Shown here in pieces: positions 7,523 to 16,427 of a DNA stretch of 64,000 bases. Positions within the stretch are counted from its first letter, which is position 1, and every line of letters starts with the position of its first letter. The DNA is taken from positions 1-64,000 of the forward strand of contig JAVBWA010000043.1 of assembly GCA_036677685.1 (NCBI GenBank). Direction: 5' to 3'. Source of the DNA: JAQUBU01 sp036677685. GTDB taxonomy: Bacteria; Bacillota; Syntrophomonadia; Syntrophomonadales; Syntrophomonadaceae. Under the pieces are notes generated by a model. That model was given only the letters and a program-made list of their open reading frames with translations, searched no databases and was not told the DNA's origin. A program made the translations under genes and the position numbers.

Positions 7523-8413
7523 CTACACCTTTTCCCCGGTGTTCTTGCCAAACAAGCCGGTAGGCTTTATCAGCAAGATCAGGATTAATACTCCGAAAGC
7601 TACTGCGTCCCGGTATAAGCTGCTTCCATAACCGCTGACCATGGTCTCCAGGATTCCCATGAGAAAACCGCCCACCATAGCACCCGGTATAATCCCAATA
7701 CCCCCTAAGACTGCGGCTACAAAGGCCTTCAAGCCGGGAATTATACCCATCAGCGGGTTAATGGTATTATAGTACAAACCGATCATTACTCCGGCGGCGG
7801 CCGCCAGGGCCGAACCGATGGCAAAGGTTATAGATATGGTCTTGTCCACACTGATGCCCATCAAAATCGCGGCTTCCTGGTCGAGAGATACGGCCCGCAT
7901 GGCTTTACCGGTTTTGGTTCGCTTGATAATATACTGCAGGATTATCATTAGTACAATAGCCAGCACAAAAATAAAAATATCCTTGTTGGAAATCACCAAC
8001 CCGGCTATTTCATAATTATAGAGCGGGAAGGCTGATTCGGAAAAGACCCGCTGTTGAGGGGTCAAAAAGAAGATCGTAACATACTCGAGTAAAAACGAAA
8101 CCCCGATAGCCGTAATCAAAGCGGCTATACGGGTGGAATTTCGGAGGGGTTTATAAGCTACCTTTTCTATAATTACTCCCAGGACAGCACAGCTCAGCAT
8201 AGCAAAAAGCAAGGCAGTTATAATATTACTGCCCAGAACAGCTATGGAAAAGAACCCTACATAAGCCCCCACCATCATAATGTCGCCGTGGGCAAAGTTA
8301 ATCAACATAATGATTCCATATACCATGGTATAACCCAAGGCGATTAGCGCATAAATAGCTCCCAGTGATAAACCGTTAATCAGTTGTTGCAAAAATTCCT
8401 GCAATGTAGCCAC
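7523..8413 (-). CDS. livH: Branched-chain amino acid ABC transporter permease LivH
   Basis: A 296-residue permease with about eight transmembrane segments. LivH hallmarks are LSLGAIYALIALGYTMVYGI, LINFAHGD near residues 38-45, the loop TKTGKAMRAVSLDQEAAILMGI and GLKAFVAAVLGG. It is the first membrane gene of the transporter operon, separated from the binding-protein gene by 112 bp holding a terminator hairpin, so it is probably expressed at a lower level than the binding protein. Confidence 0.93.
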   Translation of the reverse strand: MATLQEFLQQLINGLSLGAIYALIALGYTMVYGIIMLINFAHGDIMMVGAYVGFFSIAVLGSNIITALLFAMLSCAVLGVIIEKVAYKPLRNSTRIAALITAIGVSFLLEYVTIFFLTPQQRVFSESAFPLYNYEIAGLVISNKDIFIFVLAIVLMIILQYIIKRTKTGKAMRAVSLDQEAAILMGISVDKTISITFAIGSALAAAAGVMIGLYYNTINPLMGIIPGLKAFVAAVLGGIGIIPGAMVGGFLMGILETMVSGYGSSLYRDAVAFGVLILILLIKPTGLFGKNTGEKV

Positions 8414-8483
8414 TCCCTGAAAGAGTATGATTTCTTTTAATACTCTATAACAAAATCCTCGAAATTAAAATAATTATAACAGA

Positions 8484-8513
8484 ATAAAAGAGAGGGTTGC
8501 CCCTCTCTTTTAC
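8484..8513 (-). terminator. Attenuating terminator between livK and livH
   Basis: AAAAGAGAGGG-TTG-CCCCTCTCTTTT is a perfect stem with A/T flanks. It lies just after the binding-protein gene and before the permeases. Partial termination here would give the usual excess of binding protein over transporter. Confidence 0.8.
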
Positions 8514-8525
8514 TTTTACCAGAAT

Positions 8526-9713
8526 TTATCTGGATACCAGCTTTCCATCCTTGTACTCAATTACCACAATTTTCTTAACGGGATTATGTTTTTCGTTAAT
8601 GCTCATGTTACCTGTTATAGCCGGGAAATCCTTGATTTTCGCCAGGGCTTCGGTTACTTTCTGGGGATCGGCGGAACCGGCATCTTTAATAGCCTGAGCC
8701 AGCAATTTGGCAGAGTCATATCCCAGAGCGGCAAATGAATCGGGAACTTTGTTGTACTTGGCCTGGTAGGCTTTTACGAAAGCCTGGATGGCCGGGGACG
8801 GATCTTCAACAGAATAATGGTTGGTAAAATAAGTATTATTAAGGGCAGCTGCTCCTGCTACTTTAACCATATCCGGGGAATCCCAGCCATCACCTCCGCC
8901 AATCGGAACATTGATGCCCAGATCGCGGGCTTGTTTGATCAGAAGGGAAACTTCGGTGTAATATCCGGGAACATAAATGAATTCGGGGTTTTTGCTTCTC
9001 AGTTTGGTTAAGGTAGCTTTAAATTCCTTGTCACCGTTAACATAACCTTCCTTGGCAACTATTTTTCCGCCTCCGGCTATGAAAGCTTCTTCGAAGTACT
9101 TGGCCAGGCCTTTGGCATATTCATCGGAAGTACTGCCGTAAATAGCGGCATTCTTAACTTTCAGCTCTTTTAAAGCAAACTCGGCCATTCTGGCAGCCTG
9201 GTCGGAATCCAGGAAGCATACTCTAAAGATATAGTCCCGGGTTTTGCCGGTTTTTTCATCAACCGTTGCATTTACTGCCGTTGCCGCGGGGGCAATGAGC
9301 GGAATCTTATTCTGCATCATAACCGGGGTGCAGCCTGCTACTGCTCCACTAACCAACGGTCCAAGCTGGGCTACTATTTTTTCGCTGACCAGTGCCGCGC
9401 TTAGATTCATGGCTTCATCCGATTTGGACTGGCAGTCTCTTTCCAGGGGTTCCAGTTCTTTCCCCAGTACTCCACCGGCTTTGTTAATCTCATCAATAGC
9501 AAGGATCATTCCGTTCCGTGAGTTTGAACCGTAACTAGCCACATCTCCGGAAAGTTCAACATTGATTCCTACGGGAATCTTCTCGACTTCAGCCGTCTTT
9601 TCCGGCGCGGCTTTTTCGCCGGTCTGTTTTTCGGTACTGCCTCCACAGCCAGCCACCACTCCCAACATGAACAACATCAATACCGCCAATACTACTCTTT
9701 TGTTGACCCTCAT
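8526..9713 (-). CDS. livK: Branched-chain amino acid-binding lipoprotein
   Basis: A substrate-binding protein of 395 residues that feeds the LivFGMH importer from outside the membrane. The N-terminus MRVNKRVVLAVLMLFMLGVVAGC ends in a lipobox (VAGC) with Cys23 as lipid anchor, followed by a charged Lys/Glu linker. The mature part shows the periplasmic-binding Leu/Ile/Val pattern (IPVGINVELSGDVASYG, AINEINKAGGVLG, PLVSGAVAG, YGYDS-type hinge as LGYDSAKLL). The closeness to LivJ/LivK supports Leu/Ile/Val or a related amino acid, but the ligand is not proven. Confidence 0.9.
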   Translation of the reverse strand: MRVNKRVVLAVLMLFMLGVVAGCGGSTEKQTGEKAAPEKTAEVEKIPVGINVELSGDVASYGSNSRNGMILAIDEINKAGGVLGKELEPLERDCQSKSDEAMNLSAALVSEKIVAQLGPLVSGAVAGCTPVMMQNKIPLIAPAATAVNATVDEKTGKTRDYIFRVCFLDSDQAARMAEFALKELKVKNAAIYGSTSDEYAKGLAKYFEEAFIAGGGKIVAKEGYVNGDKEFKATLTKLRSKNPEFIYVPGYYTEVSLLIKQARDLGINVPIGGGDGWDSPDMVKVAGAAALNNTYFTNHYSVEDPSPAIQAFVKAYQAKYNKVPDSFAALGYDSAKLLAQAIKDAGSADPQKVTEALAKIKDFPAITGNMSINEKHNPVKKIVVIEYKDGKLVSR

Positions 9714-9780
9714 GCTCCTACCTCCTTTTTTATTTATTCACGCCCGCCGGAACCTCCCGGGAGCGCAAATTTCTGCTTGG

Positions 9781-10743
9781 TTAAACGGCCTGCATTTCCC
9801 ATTTCCCGCAGCGATCGCCCCAGCGGGCCAGCAGTTCGCCGTTTTCAAAAAACTGTACTACTTCACAGGCATTTGAACAGCCTTTACATTCGAAACTGGT
9901 GGTTTTAAAACTAATTTGCTGAATATTAAAGCCTTTAAACTTAGTCTGCCCTCTTTTTGCCGCTCCATCCCGAGCCAGGAGGGCTGCTCCTATGGCTCCC
10001 ATAATATCATAATGCACCGGCACCGTTACTTCCATATCTAAAAACTTGTTAAAGGCGGTTACCAGACCCTGATTGGCTGCAACTCCGCCTTGGAACAGCA
10101 CCGGAGCTAATATTTCCTTGCCTTTGCCCACATTGTTCATATAATTCCGAACCAATGCTTCACACAGGCCGGCAATAATGTCTTCGCTATTATAACCCAA
10201 TTGTTGTTTATGTATCATATCTGATTCGGCAAAGACTGCGCAACGTCCTGCAATTCTAACCGGATTTTTTGATTTTAGCGCATATTTCCCAAAATCCTCA
10301 ATGGGAATGCACAGGCGGCTGGCCTGCTGGTCAAGGAATGATCCAGTTCCCGCAGCACAGACGGTGTTCATGGCAAAATCAGTTACCACGCCATTACGCA
10401 TAATGATTATTTTTGAATCCTGCCCGCCGATTTCAATTATGGTTTTTACGCCCCGCGCTACCGTCGAGGCGGCCACCGCATGGGCGGTAATTTCATTCTT
10501 GATAATGTCGGCGCCGATGATCATGCCGATCAGGTAGCGGGCGCTGCCTGTCGCTCCGGCCCCCGCAATTTTGAGCTCTGGATCGATCTCCCGCCCGATG
10601 GCATATAATCCTTCCTGGACGGTGGCGATGGGCTTGCCGCTGGTTCGCAAATATTTGCCGGTCAAAACCTCGCCTTTTTCATCCAAAACTACCAGATTAG
10701 TGCTTACCGAACCCACGTCGACTCCCAGATAAGCTTTTTTCAT
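9781..10743 (-). CDS. 2-hydroxyacyl-CoA dehydratase activator (BadF/BcrA/HgdC ATPase family)
   Basis: A 320-residue ASKHA-fold ATPase that should donate an ATP-activated electron to a dehydratase partner. The N-terminal phosphate loop is GVDVGSVSTNLVVL (residues 6-19) and IEIGGQDSKII is the second nucleotide motif. The cluster-binding Cys are in NTVCAAGTGSFLDQQ and GRCAVFAESD. Unlike simple HgdC proteins it has a C-terminal extension with CKGCSNACEV and a final DRCGKW, typical of activases that accompany DUF2229-type partners. The start overlaps the stop of the upstream gene by four bases (ATGA). Confidence 0.85.
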   Translation of the reverse strand: MKKAYLGVDVGSVSTNLVVLDEKGEVLTGKYLRTSGKPIATVQEGLYAIGREIDPELKIAGAGATGSARYLIGMIIGADIIKNEITAHAVAASTVARGVKTIIEIGGQDSKIIIMRNGVVTDFAMNTVCAAGTGSFLDQQASRLCIPIEDFGKYALKSKNPVRIAGRCAVFAESDMIHKQQLGYNSEDIIAGLCEALVRNYMNNVGKGKEILAPVLFQGGVAANQGLVTAFNKFLDMEVTVPVHYDIMGAIGAALLARDGAAKRGQTKFKGFNIQQISFKTTSFECKGCSNACEVVQFFENGELLARWGDRCGKWEMQAV

Positions 10744-11840
10744 ACTACCAACCTCGCTGCATTTTCTCTGCTTTGCCGCCGCATTTCCAACAGATCCACA
10801 AAGGCCTCCAGCCGGGTCTGAACCCCAGCTTTTCCGGTCTGTTCGTCAATAAACAATGTCAATACCGGAATATTGAAATCCCTGCTTACACTGGGGATGA
10901 TGCTCTTGGCAACTATTTCGGGAATGCAGGAAAAGGGCGCCAGCTGCACCACTCCGTCAAACCCGTGCCGGGCGTAAAGAATGGTTTCCCCAATGCTATT
11001 GACGCCATGGCCGCCGATACAGAGTTCGTCCAGATAGGGCCTGGCGACCTGGTAAATGGCCTCCCCGCCATTGCTGATCGTGGTTTCGCGGGTATAGCCG
11101 CTTAAATATATGGAACGATGGGTCTGAACCCCCATTTCACCCAGCATAAGCTGCAGATAATGATTGGCGGAGGGCTCCAGAACCACATATATTTCACCAA
11201 TGATTCCGATTTTCAAGGGATTGCGGCTTTTATCCTGCGGCAGTCCATCCAGGAGCTTGAGGCCCGCATCACGGGCCTCGGTAATCTGGCCCGCCGTGTC
11301 CGCCCGGTCCAGGTCGGCCAACGCCCGGGCCAGTGCCCGGGTTGTATCACCCCGGTTTATTTCGTACGGCCGGATTTCATGGGAATGTATCTCTACATCA
11401 TCAATGGCCTTGATTTTTTCCCAGGTTAATTTCATTACTTCGATAAATTGCTTCCAGGACACCCTACCCTTCTTGCGAATCCAGCTAAGTTTTTTGTAAA
11501 AATCCTTAAGATCCAGCATCGGCGGTTCAAAAGCTATGACTTTTAGCTTGCTGCCCATTTCCTCCAGGAGGTACTGGTGCATTACCCAATAATAACCGGC
11601 CCGGCAAGGTCCGCAGCCTCCCGAAGTCAATATAACTTCGGCACCCATCTCTTCAGCTTCCAAATACGTCCCCATCAGCATTTTGAAAGGTATACAGGCA
11701 AATTCCGGGGAGTAGCGCACTCCCAGGTCCAGTGTCTTTTTGCTGGGCTCGGGGGGTACTATGCACTCATGCCCCAGGTGCTCGACCAACCATTTAAAAG
11801 CTATAAAAGAATGCCCCATATGCGGAAAACTAATTTTCAT
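10740..11840 (-). CDS. 2-hydroxyacyl-CoA dehydratase-like protein (DUF2229/CoA activase-related)
   Basis: A 366-residue protein from the start MKISFPHMGHS, chosen for GGAGG eight bases before it; an upstream extension lacks a ribosome site. Features are GVRYSPEFACIPFKMLMG, TSGGCGPCRAGYYW, a central GIIGEIYVVLEPSANH and a C-terminal PVLTLFIDEQTGKAGVQTR, as in the dehydratase-like partners of BadF-type activases. Several conserved Cys (EFACIP, GGCGPC, APFSCIPE) are candidate Fe-S ligands. It overlaps the next gene upstream by 11 bases and the activator downstream by four. The substrate is unknown. Confidence 0.75.
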   Translation of the reverse strand: MKISFPHMGHSFIAFKWLVEHLGHECIVPPEPSKKTLDLGVRYSPEFACIPFKMLMGTYLEAEEMGAEVILTSGGCGPCRAGYYWVMHQYLLEEMGSKLKVIAFEPPMLDLKDFYKKLSWIRKKGRVSWKQFIEVMKLTWEKIKAIDDVEIHSHEIRPYEINRGDTTRALARALADLDRADTAGQITEARDAGLKLLDGLPQDKSRNPLKIGIIGEIYVVLEPSANHYLQLMLGEMGVQTHRSIYLSGYTRETTISNGGEAIYQVARPYLDELCIGGHGVNSIGETILYARHGFDGVVQLAPFSCIPEIVAKSIIPSVSRDFNIPVLTLFIDEQTGKAGVQTRLEAFVDLLEMRRQSRENAARLVV

Positions 11841-12828
11841 ATTTTTCCCTCCGGTAACGCAGCATATCGAGAAAAGCTTCGATACGGGTTCTGACTCCGG
11901 CTTCCCCCGTATGTTCATCAACGGTTATAGACAAATAGGGGGTGGTATTGCGGCGGCGGCTTTCAATCTCCAGCAGCCGGTCGACCATCGAATCAGGCCC
12001 GCAGGCAAAAGCCGTCACATGAATGATGCCGTCTATATCCTGCCGGTTCATAAAGTGCAAGCCGCCATAAACGGCGCGATTCGAAAAGTACCAGAACATG
12101 CTTTTCGGCAGAGTACGGGCCTGCCGGTCCAGTTCCTTGTCGCTCAGCATATCTTGAGTATAAACCTTGGCTCCTTCTTTCTCCAATATTTTTAAGAGGC
12201 CGGCATTTATGTAAGCGTCGTAAATAGCATAGGGATAGCCTACTACAGCTATTTTCAGGTCGTATTCGGCATCCCGGGGCGGTTTCTCCGCCTGCTGTTC
12301 CAACATCTCCAGTGCAATATGCGGAAGTATTTCCCGGGAAAGTAATTTACGGTAGTTTTTTTGTGCCTTGACCGCTCTGGCAAAAGCCTTTTTTATTTCT
12401 CCCAGGCCGTTGCCAAGCTGGGTCCCTACCTGAATAACGACCTGGAAAAGCTCGTCTTTGCCTTTTTTAAGGTCGACCCGGACTTCCAGAAGCCGGGGCA
12501 GCTTGTCTATAGCCAGTCGAATCATATCCGGCAGTCCCAGGAATTTGGGGCAAAAAGTTTCGGTGTCAAAATCCCCATGCTTGCGAACACTGACCAGGCG
12601 CGGGCAAAAAATCCAATCCACCTTGTCAGCCAAATCCAGTACATGTCCATGATAAATCTTGATGGGTATACAGGCATCATTAACTGCTTCTTTGACTCCG
12701 TCATCCAGAATGGCGCGGCTGGTGGGAGAAGACAGGACAACTTCATGCCCCAGTTCTTCAAAAAAGACTTTACAGAATGGATAGTAAGCGAAATATGCCA
12801 GTGTTCGCGGAATACCTATCTTAGACAA
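11830..12828 (-). CDS. Second 2-hydroxyacyl-CoA dehydratase-like protein (DUF2229 type)
   Basis: A 332-residue relative of the downstream gene and first of the three-gene operon. It has IGIPRTLAYFAYYPFCKVFFEELGH at the N-terminus, VNDACIPIKIYHGH, a central VVGYPYAIYDAYIN and the same C-terminal SITVDEHTGEAGVRTRIEAFLDM seen in its neighbour. A TTG start with GAGGAG nine bases upstream is preferred to an earlier TTG without a site. Two homologous subunits plus one activator suggest a heterodimeric dehydratase-type complex. The pathway is unknown. Confidence 0.72.
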   Translation of the reverse strand: MSKIGIPRTLAYFAYYPFCKVFFEELGHEVVLSSPTSRAILDDGVKEAVNDACIPIKIYHGHVLDLADKVDWIFCPRLVSVRKHGDFDTETFCPKFLGLPDMIRLAIDKLPRLLEVRVDLKKGKDELFQVVIQVGTQLGNGLGEIKKAFARAVKAQKNYRKLLSREILPHIALEMLEQQAEKPPRDAEYDLKIAVVGYPYAIYDAYINAGLLKILEKEGAKVYTQDMLSDKELDRQARTLPKSMFWYFSNRAVYGGLHFMNRQDIDGIIHVTAFACGPDSMVDRLLEIESRRRNTTPYLSITVDEHTGEAGVRTRIEAFLDMLRYRREKYEN

Positions 12829-12879
12829 AACAACCCTCTCCTCAAGACTCCCCAAAATTCCCCTAAGGACTATATCCTA

Positions 12880-14781
12880 TTAACCCATTTTCACCCGCAT
12901 ATCCCCAACGCGGCGCGTAAAACGAATCCGGTCATAATACTCCATCAGCGGTAAAGCATACCTCCGCGAGGTTTTAAGAATATCCCGGGCCGTAGCCAGG
13001 CTCAATTCTTTTTCCCGGGCAAAATACTCGCTCAGCATCTCACGCCCGGCTTCAATGGCTTGCGCTGAAAAGTAGCTATCCTGCGCCACCTTGACCAGTT
13101 GGCCAGCATTGATCAAATAAGAGAGCATTTCTAGAAAATCCGTATCATCTATCGTGAATTTGGTTTTTATCTCCTCCAAAGATGGCGGAGTAAACAAATC
13201 CGCATTTATCATAGCCAGTATTTCGTCCATAAGCTCTTTTTCTTTAGCACCGGGACTAGGCTGGTGGGAAACCAGCCGCAGGTGTTTGCTGCTGCTGCCC
13301 AAGACTCCTGCATCTTCCCAGTACTTGATAATCAAGCTGAACATGCGCGAGTTTATTTTGCTGAAGAATCTGCTGCGCATATCCTCACGGGGATAGCCCT
13401 GGCGCAGGGGATACTGCTGGTGGTACTCCTTCAAGGTTGCCTCTATTTTGTCCTTGATGATGTTAAGCCCATACATACTCATATATTCGCCGCTTTTTAT
13501 AGCTACGACTTTTTCATCCTCCACGAGTTGCTGCAGTTCTTCTTTGATATCGGCTTCCAGGTGCCCGGTTTTTCTGATCAGATCAGCAGGAGTGTATATG
13601 CTTTCCGCATTGCTTTCCATTTCATGCAGGATAACATCGTAGCGGCTGCCTTCCTCCTTCATCACCAGTTCATCCAAAACATCCTCTTTAAATCGTTTCT
13701 GTTTGGGTGCTTCGGCATCGATGATGGTCCCTCCCCCGATGGTGGTAACCGGTGAATAGTAGCGAATTACGAAGGGGTCGCCTTTATGGCATACCACCGG
13801 CTTTTCCATAACCAGTTGGGCATAGCTCTCTTCTCCGGGCAGGAGCTCGTCACGATCCAATAAAACCACCCGTCCCAGGGCTTCATCAGTTCCCAAATGG
13901 AATCTGACCCGGTTCCAGTTTTTCAGGCTGCGGCTGCTGGAACTAAGCAAGCGCAGGCGGGTATCCACTCGGTAGCTAGGATTCAGGTATCCGGGGGTAG
14001 CCAGCAAATAGCCTCTTTTTATATCGGCTACCTCTATGCCCTGAAGATTAACCGCTACCCGCTGTCCGGCAAAGGCGGTGGCTACTTTCTCATTGTGAAC
14101 CTGCACGGTTCTGACTTTGACAGAGCGCTGGGCTGGCATCAGTTCCAGGACATCACCCACATTTAGCTGCCCTGACCATAAAGTTCCGGTAACCACCGTG
14201 CCGAAACCGGCGATGGTAAACACCCGGTCAATCGGCAGCCGCGCCTGTCCAAAAGCAGGTTTTTCCTGCACTTCAGCCGCTAATCCGGCAATTGTTTCCA
14301 GAAGTTCCTTGATTCCTTCCCCGGTATGAGCCGATACGGGTATTAAAGGGGCTCCTTTTAATATACTATGGCCAATGTAATCATTAATTTCATCTTCTAC
14401 CAGCATCAGCCACTCTTCATCCATCATGTCTTTTTTGGTTATGGCTACAACGCCTTTGCTTACTCCCAGGAGTTCAATTATATCCATATGTTCACGGGTC
14501 TGCGGCATAACTCCTTCATCTGCGGCTATAGTAAATATAACCATGTCAATGCCAAAGGCACCGGCCAGCATATGCCGGATAAATCTTTCATGCCCCGGTA
14601 CATCAATGATCGCAGCTTTTTGCCCCCCCGGCAGCTCCAGTGGGGCAAAACCAAGTTCAATGGAAATTCCTCGCTGTTTCTCTTCCTTCAGACGGTCGGT
14701 ATCAAATCCGGTTAACGCTTTTACCAGGGTGGTTTTACCATGGTCGATATGCCCCGCAGTCCCGATAATAACCCTTTTCAT
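12880..14781 (-). CDS. selB: Selenocysteine-specific translation elongation factor SelB
   Basis: A 633-residue EF-Tu-like GTPase that brings Sec-tRNA to UGA codons marked by a SECIS hairpin. G1 is GTAGHIDHGKTTL (residues 7-19), with DVPGHERF and TKKD for GTP binding. EF-Tu-like domains II and III follow to about residue 360, then the winged-helix domains that bind the mRNA hairpin (about 370-633). The length is normal for the family. It starts one base after the selA stop, so the two are translationally linked. Confidence 0.97.
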   Translation of the reverse strand: MKRVIIGTAGHIDHGKTTLVKALTGFDTDRLKEEKQRGISIELGFAPLELPGGQKAAIIDVPGHERFIRHMLAGAFGIDMVIFTIAADEGVMPQTREHMDIIELLGVSKGVVAITKKDMMDEEWLMLVEDEINDYIGHSILKGAPLIPVSAHTGEGIKELLETIAGLAAEVQEKPAFGQARLPIDRVFTIAGFGTVVTGTLWSGQLNVGDVLELMPAQRSVKVRTVQVHNEKVATAFAGQRVAVNLQGIEVADIKRGYLLATPGYLNPSYRVDTRLRLLSSSSRSLKNWNRVRFHLGTDEALGRVVLLDRDELLPGEESYAQLVMEKPVVCHKGDPFVIRYYSPVTTIGGGTIIDAEAPKQKRFKEDVLDELVMKEEGSRYDVILHEMESNAESIYTPADLIRKTGHLEADIKEELQQLVEDEKVVAIKSGEYMSMYGLNIIKDKIEATLKEYHQQYPLRQGYPREDMRSRFFSKINSRMFSLIIKYWEDAGVLGSSSKHLRLVSHQPSPGAKEKELMDEILAMINADLFTPPSLEEIKTKFTIDDTDFLEMLSYLINAGQLVKVAQDSYFSAQAIEAGREMLSEYFAREKELSLATARDILKTSRRYALPLMEYYDRIRFTRRVGDMRVKMG

Positions 14782-14782
14782 T

Positions 14783-16192
14783 TTACGCGTCCTCCCGGTT
14801 CAAGGCTGTGCCAATCATTTCAACTATTCTGACTTCGTCGCCGGGCAGAAGGGTCCTTACACTGATAAGCATCTTGTCCTCCTGTTTGCGGGTCAGTAAA
14901 GCCGGATTCATAGCCCGCAGCTTTTTAGCGACTTCGCTGAGATGCCAATCGTTAAATTCTATTTCGAGTCCCCAACCCGGTATCTTATGGGTGGGATAAG
15001 CTCCGCCCCCTACCATGTCCTCCACTTCCACCACGGTCAGTCTTTTAATGCTTCCCGAAGTGTTGTTTCCGGCTTGCAGCATGGCTGCCAGCTGCCGAGC
15101 CCGCTGTTCCAGTTCATCCTGATTGCTGGCCAGCATGCGGATTACCGGGATATGCTGCCGTGGGTGCCCGCTCAAATATTCTATTAAAGTCGCTTCCAGG
15201 GCCGCAATAGTTAGTTTATCCACTCTTAAGGCCCGGGTCAGCTGATTCTTTTTCATCGCTTCGATATATGGTTTCTTACCAAGAATTATCCCGGCCTGGG
15301 GACCGCCCAGCAATTTATCGCCGCTGAAGGTTATAATCTCGGCCCCTGTATCCACACATTCCTTCACTCCCGGTTCTTCGTTCAAACCCCAGTTGGCATC
15401 CTGACAAAGAATCCCGCTACCCAAGTCCTGCATAACCGGAATACCTCTTTCCCTGCCCAGTTTAACCAGGTCTTCCATGGACACTTCTTCCGTAAAACCT
15501 ACTATCTTGTAGTTTGAGGTGTGGGCAGTAAAAAGCAAGGCGGTTTCTTCGGTTATGGCCGCCGCAAAGTCCGATATATAAGTGCGGTTGGTAGTTCCTA
15601 CCTCGATCAGCCGGGCCCCGCTTAGTTTCATGACTTCGGGAATTCGAAAGGCCCCACCGATTTCCACCAACTGCCCGCGGGATACGATTACCTCGCGTCC
15701 TTTAGCCAAAGTATTTAATCCCAGTAAAACTGCAGCTGCGTTATTATTTACCACTAGTGCTGCTTCCGCCCCGGTCAGCCGGGTTATTAGCTCTTCTATA
15801 TGCGAGTATCGGGAGCCGCGGGTGCCCTGTTCCAAATCCAGTTCCAGGTTATTGTAGTTTACAGCCATCTCCTGCAGGTATTTTATGGCTCCCTGGCTTA
15901 AGGGTGCCCTGCCCAGGTTGGTGTGCAAAACAACACCGGTGCCGTTTATTACCTTTTGCAGTGTCCCTTGCAGTATTCGGGCGATATTTATCTCTACTTT
16001 GCTCAAAATTATCTCCAGTAGTTCTTCCTTTTTCCATTCTTTTTCACTGCCGGACAAATCACGGCGCAGCTCATCCGTAGCCCGGCGCAGCATGTCCACC
16101 ACAAATTCGCGCTTGTATTGGCCGGTTAATGATATAGATTTTTCATGCAGGAGCAGTTCATCTATAGCCGGTATCTTCCGGAAGTTTTTCAT
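14783..16192 (-). CDS. selA: L-seryl-tRNA(Sec) selenium transferase SelA
   Basis: A 469-residue PLP enzyme that converts Ser-tRNA(Sec) to Sec-tRNA(Sec) using selenophosphate. The N-terminus (MKNFRKIPAIDELL) matches the tRNA-binding domain. VINGTGVVLHTNLGRAPLS is the family signature, and the PLP lysine is in ITFSGDKLLGGPQAG. It is directly upstream of selB and in the same window as tRNA-Sec, so the genes needed to insert selenocysteine are here except selD, which is not visible. Confidence 0.97.
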   Translation of the reverse strand: MKNFRKIPAIDELLLHEKSISLTGQYKREFVVDMLRRATDELRRDLSGSEKEWKKEELLEIILSKVEINIARILQGTLQKVINGTGVVLHTNLGRAPLSQGAIKYLQEMAVNYNNLELDLEQGTRGSRYSHIEELITRLTGAEAALVVNNNAAAVLLGLNTLAKGREVIVSRGQLVEIGGAFRIPEVMKLSGARLIEVGTTNRTYISDFAAAITEETALLFTAHTSNYKIVGFTEEVSMEDLVKLGRERGIPVMQDLGSGILCQDANWGLNEEPGVKECVDTGAEIITFSGDKLLGGPQAGIILGKKPYIEAMKKNQLTRALRVDKLTIAALEATLIEYLSGHPRQHIPVIRMLASNQDELEQRARQLAAMLQAGNNTSGSIKRLTVVEVEDMVGGGAYPTHKIPGWGLEIEFNDWHLSEVAKKLRAMNPALLTRKQEDKMLISVRTLLPGDEVRIVEMIGTALNREDA

Positions 16193-16221
16193 TATAAAGA
16201 TTAATCCTCCCTGGCTTTTAT

Positions 16222-16360
16222 TTTAAGCATCGGAAGAAACTGCGGAGCAGTTTCAACACAATTTAATCATTCCCGAAGGGAATCAATATAAGTGATCCCC
16301 GCAGGGGGCAACACACCGCTGCAACGAGGTGGGGGATTAGTCCCCGCCGCCTTTTTTCTT
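16222..16360 (+). repeat. Dispersed hairpin repeat, copy 2 (long form, end module diverged)
   Basis: TTTAAGCATCGGAAG, GAAACTGC-GGA-GCAGTTTC, ATTCCCGAAGGGAAT, CCCCGCAGGGGGC, CACCGCTGCAACGAGG and GGTGGGGGATTAGTCCCCGCC are all present. The final module after 16360 is only weakly recognisable. It fills the 235-bp gap upstream of selA and downstream of the YkvI-like gene. Confidence 0.85.
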
Positions 16361-16427
16361 ATACGGGATGCGCAGTTCTAAAAAGGCTTTGAGGAATATA
16401 ACCACGTCATATCCTCTGCTCCTTACT

